Source: Elusimicrobiota bacterium | GTDB lineage: Bacteria > Elusimicrobiota > Elusimicrobia > UBA1565 > JACRDR01 | Length of the DNA stretch: 43,801 nucleotides | Reading direction: 5' to 3' | Assembly: GCA_016194745.1 (NCBI GenBank) | Contig: JACQBA010000014.1 | Location: 1-43,801, forward strand | Part shown: positions 15,926 to 23,849 of the stretch, one piece after another | How positions within the stretch are numbered: position 1 is the first letter of the stretch | How the letters are laid out: the number at the start of each line of letters is the position of its first letter | Program-made: the position numbers and the translations under genes | The notes under the pieces: model-generated | What the model was told of the DNA's origin: nothing | Database searches by the model: none | The model's input: the letters and a program-made list of their open reading frames with translations, nothing else

Positions 15926-17656
15926 ATGCGTGCCCGTACCTTAATAACGGCTTTTGCCGCGCTGGGGGCCGTGTGCGTCGGCCTGGGTCGGCCCTCGGCG
16001 CTGGCTTTTGAGCTCCATACCAAGACCCAGAGGGCGCAGAAGCTCGTGGAAGAGGGGCAAGGGATGATCCTCCGCGGCGAGCTGCTCCAGGCCATCGACT
16101 CCTGCACGCGGGCGCTCGACATCCGCAACGACTGGGCGCCCGCGTACCTGTGCCGCAGCGAGGCGCGCATCCTGACGCGCGACCCCGAGGCCGGCAAGGA
16201 CGCCCAGCTGGACGCGGAGGCCGCGCTCAAGCTCGATCCCAACAGCGGAGAGCCGTGGCGCCTATTAGGGCTCATGGATTTTCAAGCGGAGCGCTACGAT
16301 GCGGCGCTCAAGCAGTTCGACAACGCGCTGAAGCGGTCCAAGATGCGGCCGGAGGGCATCCCGGACGTGTACTTCTACAAGGCGAAGAGCCACCTCAATC
16401 TAGGGAAGTACCCCGAGGCCCTCAAGGACGTGGAGCGCGGACTGGGGATCGTCCAGGGGATCAACGGCGACTTCTCCGACTGGAGCTTCTATTCCCTGCG
16501 AGCGGAGATCCGCCGCAAGTCCGGACAGAAGGAAAAGGCCGACAAGGACGAGCGCTACGTCGTCCAACTCATCACGGAGAAGCTCAAGCGCCGCCCCAAC
16601 GTGGCCGCGCTCATCCGTCAGCGCGGCGACTCCTACGTCCATCTGCGCGAGTACGACAAGGCCATCGCAGACTACACCGCCGTCCTATCGCGCACGCCGG
16701 AGGACGCCAAGACGTTCATCGACCGCGCGCAGGCCCAGCGTCTCGCCGGACGGCACACCGCGGCGGAAAGCGACCTGACCAGCGCGATCGCGCTCGAGCC
16801 GAAGAACGCGCAAGCGCTGCGCATGCGCGCGTTGGAGCGGATGGAGCTCAAGGACTACCAAGGGACCGTCGACGATCTCGACGCCTACCTCGCGCTGGAG
16901 CCCGACGACGCGACCGCGATCTCCTACCGCGGCATGGCGAAGAGCTTCCTTCACGATTTCCGGGGCTCCCTCGACGATCTAGAGCTCGCCCAGGAACTCA
17001 AGCCCTCGGAGGATTCGCTCTGGGGCGCCAAGGCCTTCGACCAAGAGATGCTCGGCGACCACGCGGGCGCCATGATCTCGGCGCTCAAGGGCATCGCGGC
17101 CAACGCCGACGACTTCTCGGCGCACTACGCGCGGGCTCGCTCCGGCATGGCGCTGGGCCGCTGCAAGGACGCCGCTCCGTCGATCGAATGGCTGCTGAAG
17201 AAATCGCCCCAATCGTGGGAGTATTATTGGATCCGGGGCGAATGCCGGTGCGATGAAGGCGATTTCGCCGGAGGCCTCAAGGACCTTGAAAAGGCGGCGG
17301 AGCTGGACGCGACGTCGCCGGTGCCGTCGGCGCGCCTGGCGCATCAGCATCGGCGCTACCTCGACTTGAACCCGCACATCCTGACCATCGCCGAGCTGCG
17401 CAAGGCGCTGCACTACTTCGACCGCGCGCGCGCGGCCTCGCCGCTGGACTCGATGAACCGCATCGAGCGGGCGCGCACTCTCTACGACTTAGGCGCCCTG
17501 GCCCCGGACGAGCGCATGAAGCTCTGGCGGGAGGCCCTTTCGGAGTGCGACGCCGTGCTGAAAGTCGACCGCAAGGATCAGTCCGCCAAGGAGCTCCGCC
17601 AGCGCATCCGGGCCGAGCTCAAGCCGCCCAAAAAAGGCGCCGGCGCCAGGCCGTAG
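15926..17656 (+). CDS. Exported tetratricopeptide-repeat protein
   Basis: The 576-residue product has a signal peptide (about residues 1-27, ending PSALA) and then tandem TPR units for most of its length, for example AIDSCTRALDIRNDWAPAYL, YDAALKQFDNALKRSK, YDKAIADYTAVLSRTPEDAK and GTVDDLDAYLALEPDD; I count about eight to ten. A basic, Pro/Lys-rich tail ends the protein. TPR arrays bind partner proteins; an envelope scaffold role is likely but the partner is unknown. The transcript appears leaderless. Its stop lies 4 bases from the stop of the convergent DUF971 gene. Confidence 0.9.
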   Translation: MRARTLITAFAALGAVCVGLGRPSALAFELHTKTQRAQKLVEEGQGMILRGELLQAIDSCTRALDIRNDWAPAYLCRSEARILTRDPEAGKDAQLDAEAALKLDPNSGEPWRLLGLMDFQAERYDAALKQFDNALKRSKMRPEGIPDVYFYKAKSHLNLGKYPEALKDVERGLGIVQGINGDFSDWSFYSLRAEIRRKSGQKEKADKDERYVVQLITEKLKRRPNVAALIRQRGDSYVHLREYDKAIADYTAVLSRTPEDAKTFIDRAQAQRLAGRHTAAESDLTSAIALEPKNAQALRMRALERMELKDYQGTVDDLDAYLALEPDDATAISYRGMAKSFLHDFRGSLDDLELAQELKPSEDSLWGAKAFDQEMLGDHAGAMISALKGIAANADDFSAHYARARSGMALGRCKDAAPSIEWLLKKSPQSWEYYWIRGECRCDEGDFAGGLKDLEKAAELDATSPVPSARLAHQHRRYLDLNPHILTIAELRKALHYFDRARAASPLDSMNRIERARTLYDLGALAPDERMKLWREALSECDAVLKVDRKDQSAKELRQRIRAELKPPKKGAGARP

Positions 17657-17660
17657 TCCC

Positions 17661-17993
17661 TCAACCTCTCGCGCAGCCGGGGCAAGGACACCACGCGCGC
17701 AGGCGCTCGAACGTGTAGATGCCCGTCGAATGCCCGTCCGCGAATTGGAAGGCGAGGGCGTAGTTCCCCACGAGCTCGACCTTATCCGCCTTGATGTCAT
17801 CGGGGATCTTCGTCGGGTCTAGGAGCGTCTTTCCCGTCCACTCGTCCGTGCACACGGCGCACGGGCAGCGCCGCCGGAGAAGGGCGAACGAGTACTCGCT
17901 TTCGTGCCCGTCCTCCCAAGCGATGCGGAGCTTGGCTTCCGCGACCTTGAAGATATCCTTGGGCGACGCCGACGGGGTCATGATCATGAGCAT
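17661..17993 (-). CDS. DUF971 (GBBH-like N-terminal domain) protein
   Basis: The 110-residue protein matches DUF971: LRIAWEDGHESEYSFALLRRRCPCAVC, then VELVGNYALAFQFADGHSTGIYTFERLRAWC. The two Cys clusters CPCAVC and CPCPGC could bind zinc or a cluster; the domain also forms the N-terminal part of gamma-butyrobetaine hydroxylase. The family is often linked to Fe-S cluster carriers, but no such gene is nearby. Three Met codons near the start (17993 and just inside) make the exact start uncertain; TATAGT (18006-18001) 7 bases before the first ATG favours it. Confidence 0.9.
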   Translation of the reverse strand: MLMIMTPSASPKDIFKVAEAKLRIAWEDGHESEYSFALLRRRCPCAVCTDEWTGKTLLDPTKIPDDIKADKVELVGNYALAFQFADGHSTGIYTFERLRAWCPCPGCARG

Positions 17994-18000
17994 TCTACCA

Positions 18001-18006
18001 ACTATA
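18001..18006 (-). promoter_or_regulatory. -10 element (TATAGT), leaderless start of DUF971 gene
   Basis: TATAGT reads leftwards and ends 7 bases before the ATG at 17993, giving a predicted leader of 1 base. Confidence 0.45.
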
Positions 18007-18031
18007 CGGGGTTAAAGGACCCACCGATCCC

Positions 18032-18039
18032 TGGGCCCA
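18032..18039. promoter_or_regulatory. TGGGCCCA palindrome upstream of the PLD gene
   Basis: Identical to the motif at 9154-9161 and at the same 55-base offset from its -10 element (18094). Possible shared regulator site for the exported-protein genes. Confidence 0.4.
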
Positions 18040-18093
18040 CTGCCCCCGCGCCGTTGGGCCGTAAGACACGCAGGTAATTCGGCGGACCGCCGG

Positions 18094-18099
18094 TACAAT
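18094..18099 (+). promoter_or_regulatory. -10 element (TACAAT) of the PLD gene
   Basis: TACAAT predicts transcription from about 18106, 3 bases before the ATG at 18109. No Shine-Dalgarno sequence is present. Confidence 0.45.
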
Positions 18100-18108
18100 A
18101 CAGGCTCG

Positions 18109-21100
18109 ATGCGCCGCGGTCTCCCACGCCGCTTGCTCAGTCTCGCGCTTTGCTTCGCGCAGTGGACGCCTAGTCCACTGCTCGCGCAGCAGGTGGCTCC
18201 GGTCAACCTCGGGACCCAGTCTCTCGGCGCCGCGGGGACCGCCGCCGCCGGCCTCGGCGCGCTGCAGGGCCCGTCCTTCCAAGGCCCGACCCTCGGCCTC
18301 TCCGCCCTGGACCTGTCGCTCGGCTCGTCTCTTTCCGCCGGCCCGGCCTACTCGCTGAACTCCGGCGCGGCGCTTTCCGCCGGGACTCTCTCGGCGCCCG
18401 CCGCGTCCCTCGGCGGCTCGGCCCCGCTGTCCGCTTCGGCGCGCCTGCGCGCGGCCAAGCCCGCGGCGGGCATGCCGGCCCGCGAAGGTCTCGGCGTCGC
18501 GGCTCGGGCCCTGGGACAGGACCCCGAGGCCGGCCGCGCCATGCCGAGCCTGGCGGGACTCGGCCTGCCGGACGTCCGGGCCGCGTCCGAATCGAACGCG
18601 GACCAACGAATCGCGGCGGACATCGATTTCATGCGCCGCGCGCGCATCGCGTACGAGACCGGCGTTCCGATCGACGACACCCTCATCCCCGCCTCCGGCT
18701 TCGAGATCAGCGGCCGCGTCGGCGGGACCAAGGTCCCGACGCGGCGCCGCGGGTCCGGCGGCGGAGGCGGAGGCCGGGGCGGCGACGAGGGCGAGCCGCC
18801 GGCGCCGAAGTACCCCTCGCGCGACGTGGAGTTCAACGGCGTCACCCTGCCGTCGGTGGCGATGCTTCCCGACCAGAAGATCGAGCCGCTCAACGTCAAG
18901 GCGATCGACGCGGCCAAGGACTCGATCGTGCTGGCGGCCTACGAGTTCAAGTCGCGCGAGATGCTCAACGCCCTGCGCCGCGCCAAGCGCCGCTTCGACG
19001 AGGAAAACGCCAAGCACAAGGGCGACAAGAATTGGATCCCGAAATCGATCAAGATCATCGTCGACTACTCGGCCGTCTTCCCCAAGAAGTACCCGAACTC
19101 CAAGTACACGCCGCGGCGCTCCATCGAGATGCAGGCCCTTCTCAACGAGGGCTTCGACGTCACGATCCTGCGGGGCATGTGGAAGTACGGCATCATGCAC
19201 AACAAGTTCATGGTGCTCGACGGCAAGCTCGCCCAGTTCGGCTCCTACAACTACACCTGGATCACCGAAGGCCACCATTACGAGAACTCCAAGTTCTCCA
19301 AGGACAAGCGGCACATCAAGGCGTTCCTCGCGTTCTGGGACTATATGAGGAAGGTGAGCGTCCCGTTCGAGCAGGCGCGCGAGCACGCCTGGCCCAAGGA
19401 GATGCCGCCCGCGCCCCAGGATACGGAGCTCGGCGTCGTGCACAACGGCGTGCAGCTGCCGACCTGGTTCTTCTCCCCCGGCGGCAACGGCGAGGACTGG
19501 ATCGTCAAGGCGATCGGGTCCGCGAAGAAGTCCATCAACATCTCGATGTTCACGTTCCGCTCCACGCGCATCGCCCAGGCGCTCGTCGCCGCGAAGAAGA
19601 ATAACAAGAAACTCAAGATCCGCGTCATCCTCGACCGCTCCCAGTTCGAGAACGAAGACTTCGAGGAAGCCAAGCTCTTCGGCGAGTACCTCGCCTACCA
19701 CGGCATCGAAGTGCGCACGCTCGCCGGCCCGGATCCGAACGGCATCGAGATCTTCCAGAAGAACCACAATAAATTCGTGATCATCGACGACGCCCTGGTC
19801 GCGACCGGCTCCATGAACTGGACGAAGAACGCCTCGATCATGAACTTCGAGAACGGCTTCTTCTCGAACGACGAGATCGACGCCAAGGCGTATTCGATGT
19901 TCTTCAAAGACCTCTACCGGAAGGCCGAAGCGATCGACGCCCCGAGAGACGAGCCGGAACTGCCGTCGGACGAACAGCTCGCGGAGGAGCTCCTCGAGGA
20001 GCCCACGATCGACCCGCCGCCGATCCAGTGGCCGTTGCCCCCGGCGGGGCCGAGCGTCAAGTTCAACGACACCGAGCTGCCGGCCGTGCTGTTCCGCCCG
20101 CAGCATGCCGTCGCCTCCCGCCTGGCCCAGGCGGTCGACCACTCGCAGGAGAGCATCCTACTCGCTCTCTATGAGTTCAACCTGCAGGAAGTCCTCGAGT
20201 CCCTCCGGGCGAAGAAGAAGCAGTTCGACGCGGAGAACGCGAAAAACAAAAAGAACCCGAAGTGGAAGGAGAGGTCGATCCGGATCGTACTCGACTACTC
20301 CCACGTCTACCCGAAGGGCATGAACTCGAAGGGCCAGCCGCGCGAGCGCAGCGAGCAGATCCAGAAGCTCATCGACGACGGCTTCGACGTGCGCGTCGTG
20401 CGCGGCCTCAAGTCGACGGGCATCATGCACAACAAGTTCGCCGTCTTCGACGGCAAAATGGTCGAGTTCGGCTCGTTCAACTGGACCGAGACCTCGGAGA
20501 ACGACCACTTCGAGGATGTGCAGTTCAACACGGAGAAGGAGCGGGTCGCCTTCTACGAGAAGCTGTGGCAGCACGTCTACGACGCCGGCGTTTCATTCGA
20601 AGAGGCGGCAGACTTCGAGTGGAAGAGCCGCGACGTCGCCGCGACGCCGCGCGACACGGACCGCGCGATCGAATTCAACGGGGCGATGTTCCCGCGCACG
20701 GCGGGCTCGCCGGACGGCGGAGTCCTCGAGCTCGACCTCCTCGCCATCAACTCCACGGTCGCCGGCGACGCGATCGACATCGCCATGTTCGCCTACTACT
20801 CGCAGGAGATCGCCGACGCCCTCGTAGCGGCCAAGGAGCGCGGCGTCGAGGTGCGCCTCCTCTTCGACGCGAGCCAAGCGCGCACCATGAAGCTGGACGA
20901 GTGGTTCGCGTACCACGACTTCCAGGTGCGCCTCCTCGCCGGCCCCGACCGCTACGGCAACGTCTACTACCAGAAGATGCACATGAAGTACATGCGCATC
21001 CGCGGCAAGAAGGGCGGCCTCCTGAAGACGGGCTCCTACAACGCGACGCCCAACGCCGAAAATAACAACTTCGAAAATGCAAACTACTTCAATGATCCCG

Positions 21101-21252
21101 CGCTCCTGGCGCTCTACGACTTCCAGTTCGACATGATGTTCAACAGCGAAGACGTCTCGGAGCCGCGCAAGCCGAAGCAGGCGCCGGCAGGACGCGCGAA
21201 GCCGTCGCAGTTCTTCATCCTCAAGGACTTCAACCGGGTCGAGGTGTATTGA
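18109..21252 (+). CDS. Exported protein with four phospholipase D-like (HKD) domains
   Basis: The 1047-residue product has a signal peptide (cleaved near LLAQQ, residues 1-25), a Ser/Gly/Ala/Leu spacer to about residue 150, and a Gly run near 225. Four PLD-type domains follow. HKD motifs are MHNKFMVLDG (His364), NHNKFVIIDD (His553), MHNKFAVFDG (His774) and MHMKYMRIRG (His958); each is followed by GSxN. The fourth lacks the Asp of HxKxxxxD. Domains 1 and 3 resemble each other (YEF...RRAKRRFDEENAK / YEF...RAKKKQFDAENAK), as do 2 and 4, so the array is A-B-A-B, two tandem two-HKD enzymes. PLD-family enzymes cleave phosphodiester bonds in lipids or nucleic acids (Nuc-type). It precedes two exported proteins, one with a nuclease motif set. 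A hairpin terminator follows. Confidence 0.9.
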   Translation: MRRGLPRRLLSLALCFAQWTPSPLLAQQVAPVNLGTQSLGAAGTAAAGLGALQGPSFQGPTLGLSALDLSLGSSLSAGPAYSLNSGAALSAGTLSAPAASLGGSAPLSASARLRAAKPAAGMPAREGLGVAARALGQDPEAGRAMPSLAGLGLPDVRAASESNADQRIAADIDFMRRARIAYETGVPIDDTLIPASGFEISGRVGGTKVPTRRRGSGGGGGGRGGDEGEPPAPKYPSRDVEFNGVTLPSVAMLPDQKIEPLNVKAIDAAKDSIVLAAYEFKSREMLNALRRAKRRFDEENAKHKGDKNWIPKSIKIIVDYSAVFPKKYPNSKYTPRRSIEMQALLNEGFDVTILRGMWKYGIMHNKFMVLDGKLAQFGSYNYTWITEGHHYENSKFSKDKRHIKAFLAFWDYMRKVSVPFEQAREHAWPKEMPPAPQDTELGVVHNGVQLPTWFFSPGGNGEDWIVKAIGSAKKSINISMFTFRSTRIAQALVAAKKNNKKLKIRVILDRSQFENEDFEEAKLFGEYLAYHGIEVRTLAGPDPNGIEIFQKNHNKFVIIDDALVATGSMNWTKNASIMNFENGFFSNDEIDAKAYSMFFKDLYRKAEAIDAPRDEPELPSDEQLAEELLEEPTIDPPPIQWPLPPAGPSVKFNDTELPAVLFRPQHAVASRLAQAVDHSQESILLALYEFNLQEVLESLRAKKKQFDAENAKNKKNPKWKERSIRIVLDYSHVYPKGMNSKGQPRERSEQIQKLIDDGFDVRVVRGLKSTGIMHNKFAVFDGKMVEFGSFNWTETSENDHFEDVQFNTEKERVAFYEKLWQHVYDAGVSFEEAADFEWKSRDVAATPRDTDRAIEFNGAMFPRTAGSPDGGVLELDLLAINSTVAGDAIDIAMFAYYSQEIADALVAAKERGVEVRLLFDASQARTMKLDEWFAYHDFQVRLLAGPDRYGNVYYQKMHMKYMRIRGKKGGLLKTGSYNATPNAENNNFENANYFNDPALLALYDFQFDMMFNSEDVSEPRKPKQAPAGRAKPSQFFILKDFNRVEVY

Positions 21253-21280
21253 CGATGAAGACTGAATTCGCAATGCCGTT

Positions 21281-21322
21281 AAGGGTCCGAAGACCCTTTG
21301 CCGCTAGGCCTTTTTTTATTTT
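21281..21322 (+). terminator. Likely intrinsic terminator after the PLD gene
   Basis: AAGGGTC-CGAA-GACCCTT (21281-21298) forms a 7-base-pair stem with a tetraloop. A second small GCC/GGC hairpin follows and then seven T (21311-21317). The gap between main stem and T run is longer than ideal. Confidence 0.5.
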
Positions 21323-21334
21323 GCCGCCACCCCG

Positions 21335-21342
21335 AGGGCCCA
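21335..21342. promoter_or_regulatory. AGGGCCCA, near copy of the TGGGCCCA motif
   Basis: One mismatch from the 8-base motif seen before 9250, 18109 and 32981. It lies 23 bases from the -10 of the HAD-domain gene. Confidence 0.3.
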
Positions 21343-21364
21343 TAGTCATTCCGAGGGGTATTGA

Positions 21365-21370
21365 TATGAT
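21365..21370 (+). promoter_or_regulatory. -10 element (TATGAT) of the HAD/nuclease gene pair
   Basis: TATGAT predicts a leader of about 39 bases that includes an AGGGGAG ribosome binding site before the ATG at 21416. The pair can thus be transcribed independently of the PLD gene. Confidence 0.4.
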
Positions 21371-21415
21371 GGCTTCGTCGTCGTTCAAAGAGTACAAGCG
21401 CAGAGGGGAGCTCTA

Positions 21416-23839
21416 ATGAACCGCATGGCGCCGTTGCTTCAACTCCTGTCCGTCTGTCTCGCACTTTCACCCATCCACCACGCCGCAGCGCAGGTCGCCG
21501 AGGTCGCGCGTCCCGTCGCCCCCCGCGCCGCGACCGCTATTCCGTCCAACGCGTTGTCCGGCCTCGGACTATCCCTTACCTCTCCCGCAGGCTCCCTTGC
21601 GGCGCCGGGACTCGATTTGACCGCCACCTCCGCCGGCCTCGCGGCCGGCGGTTCCGTATCGGCCCCGGCCTCCCTAGGATTTTCCCCTGCCGCCGGCCTC
21701 CAGTCTCGCTCCCTGAGCGCTTCGCAGCCCATCCGCGCGGTTTCCCACGCCCCGTCCCACGGCCTTGCGAGCGCGATCGGTTCCCCCCGCCGGCTTTCCT
21801 CGGGCGACGAAGTGCTCGCCCCCGCGGGCGGCCGCGTCGCGGACACCGCGATCGCCTCCGCGCGCTCCTTGTCCTCCGCGATGTCGCCGAAGGGCGCCCC
21901 CTCCGGCAGCCTCGAGGCGTCCGGCGCGGCGTCACGATTCTACGATCGCTCCAACCGGATCGCCGGGGAGTTCGACGGTCGGGACCACGCCTCTGCAGAT
22001 GCCGTTGATGCAATCGCGATCGAGACCGCGCGCGCGCCCTTCCAGAAGTCTCCGCCGCGCGTCGTCATGATCCTCGACACCTTCGACGGCAAGGCGCCGG
22101 AGCAGGTTTCGACCTACGTGAACCAGCTGCTGGACAAGGGCTCCAAGGTGGTATTCGTCACGCCCCGACCTTATAAGGGTGATGAGTCCGCCAATTCCGT
22201 CCTGACCGGCTCGATCAAGGCCCGCACGACCAACCCGCTCATGGTCGTGAGCTACAACGGAGGCATGATCACGCCGCATACGCCCGTCCGCAGCGCCGAT
22301 CATACGCCGAAGCCTCTCGTCCCGAATCTCGACTCCTTCGCGGAAAACACGGTCACGCTGTTCCGTCAGATCAACGCGACCGCGAAGTCCCGTCTCGGCG
22401 TCTCGGGCGACCTGCAGGAGTTCGGCTATCCCGACGAGTCCAATCCCATGATCTACGGCGCCATGCTTCCCGCGGGCGTCGACGCCGAAAAATGGGCCGC
22501 TGAGTACAACGGCCTGCTTCAAGCGGCGGGCCACAAGTACAAGATCGAGATGGGCCGCGTCCACGGCACGGACCAGTATTTCTTCATCATCCAGCTCACC
22601 TCTCTTGAATTGAATACGCAGCGGATCTTCCAGGCGCTCTTCAACCTCCATCCGAGGCTGAACCCGACCAACGAGCCGACCATGGGGCTCAAGGCGGAGG
22701 AAGTCTGGGTGCTCGGCGACCCTACGAGCGCGCGGGGCTTCCTGAACACGATGAATGAGAAGGAACTCATGGCCAGCGGCCACATGGTCGCCGGCAGCAG
22801 CGGGTTTCACGTCAAGGGCGTCACAAACTGGGCGGAGATGGCGGAAGGACTCGGCTCCCTGCTCGGCCATAGCCGCTACAAGCAGATCAAGGTCAATCGC
22901 TTCGACATCCGCGATTACTTGGATTGGCTGGCTCGCAAGGCGCGGTTCGGCAGCAGCTGGTCCCTCCGGCGATTGATCGGACAAAAGCAAAAGGAGACCA
23001 TCGTTCCCTTCTCCACCACGGTCGCCAAGTTCAAGGGCGTGGTCATCAAGCACGTCGTCGACCAGATGTTCCACTATATACGCGCCGGCGAGTTCCAGAA
23101 GGCGAAACTCGAAAAAGCCATCGAACTTCTCGAGAAGGCCTGGAAGAACCCGGCCGCCTACGGCATTAGGGTGTCGCCGGACATCGAAGCGGCGATGCTG
23201 ACGGACGCCTGGAAGGCGATGACGAAGGACCGCAAGGGCGGGACGCTCGACGTCGGCCGCGCTTGGCTGCGCAACTTCTACGGCCGACTCATGCCGAGGT
23301 TCGAGGACGATATCGACCAGTTCGTCGGCTCCATCGTGAGCCTGCGGCGCGACGGAAAGCAGTCGGCCGAATTGCACCATATCGTCCCCGAAACCAACGA
23401 GGACTACATCGTTTACGCCTTGCCGGACATGGCTCAGGTCGTGTATGAGCCCGGATACGGCTGGACCATCATCGCGCACGTATTCCGCACGGGACGGGAG
23501 CCCACCTCGACGGAATTCGACGAAGGCGTCGAGCCGTTTCTCGTTGGCCGAGCGGCCCTGAAGCAATGGGCGGACGAGCGCGCGGACGGCCAATGGTACG
23601 TCAACGACCAGGCCAATCCCCACGTGCGAGTTGTCTTCCACTACGAGACGCGCTACATCCCGAAGGAATTCACCGTGGCTCAGCTCGAGAGTACGATCCC
23701 GAATATCACCTCCATCATCTCCCGCCGTCAGACGGACGCCGAGTACCAACAATACGTGAAGGAGAAGCTGGAGAAGGAAGAGGCTCTCAAACTGGCGGCG
23801 CTCAAAAAGCTTGAGAAGGCCAAGAAGAAGAAGAAATAG
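21416..23839 (+). CDS. Exported protein with degenerate HAD-like domain
   Basis: AGGGGAG 6 bases upstream supports the ATG. The 807-residue product has a signal peptide (about 1-25, ending HHAAA) and a low-complexity spacer to about residue 165 (SALSGLGLS-like blocks). Residues about 215-430 look like a HAD fold of the Cof or trehalose-phosphatase kind: VVMILDTFDG (Asp221, Asp224), then KVVFVTPRPY, VVSYNGGMI and, much later, VWVLGDPTSA. The nucleophile motif is altered from DxDGT, so catalytic activity is doubtful. The rest (about 430-800) is not recognised; it includes a helical region and an ELHHIVPETNEDY segment. The C terminus ends in a coiled coil and a run of five lysines. The next gene follows after 10 bases and carries a paralogous HAD-like domain. 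Confidence 0.85.
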   Translation: MNRMAPLLQLLSVCLALSPIHHAAAQVAEVARPVAPRAATAIPSNALSGLGLSLTSPAGSLAAPGLDLTATSAGLAAGGSVSAPASLGFSPAAGLQSRSLSASQPIRAVSHAPSHGLASAIGSPRRLSSGDEVLAPAGGRVADTAIASARSLSSAMSPKGAPSGSLEASGAASRFYDRSNRIAGEFDGRDHASADAVDAIAIETARAPFQKSPPRVVMILDTFDGKAPEQVSTYVNQLLDKGSKVVFVTPRPYKGDESANSVLTGSIKARTTNPLMVVSYNGGMITPHTPVRSADHTPKPLVPNLDSFAENTVTLFRQINATAKSRLGVSGDLQEFGYPDESNPMIYGAMLPAGVDAEKWAAEYNGLLQAAGHKYKIEMGRVHGTDQYFFIIQLTSLELNTQRIFQALFNLHPRLNPTNEPTMGLKAEEVWVLGDPTSARGFLNTMNEKELMASGHMVAGSSGFHVKGVTNWAEMAEGLGSLLGHSRYKQIKVNRFDIRDYLDWLARKARFGSSWSLRRLIGQKQKETIVPFSTTVAKFKGVVIKHVVDQMFHYIRAGEFQKAKLEKAIELLEKAWKNPAAYGIRVSPDIEAAMLTDAWKAMTKDRKGGTLDVGRAWLRNFYGRLMPRFEDDIDQFVGSIVSLRRDGKQSAELHHIVPETNEDYIVYALPDMAQVVYEPGYGWTIIAHVFRTGREPTSTEFDEGVEPFLVGRAALKQWADERADGQWYVNDQANPHVRVVFHYETRYIPKEFTVAQLESTIPNITSIISRRQTDAEYQQYVKEKLEKEEALKLAALKKLEKAKKKKK

Positions 23840-23849
23840 CGGTGCGACC

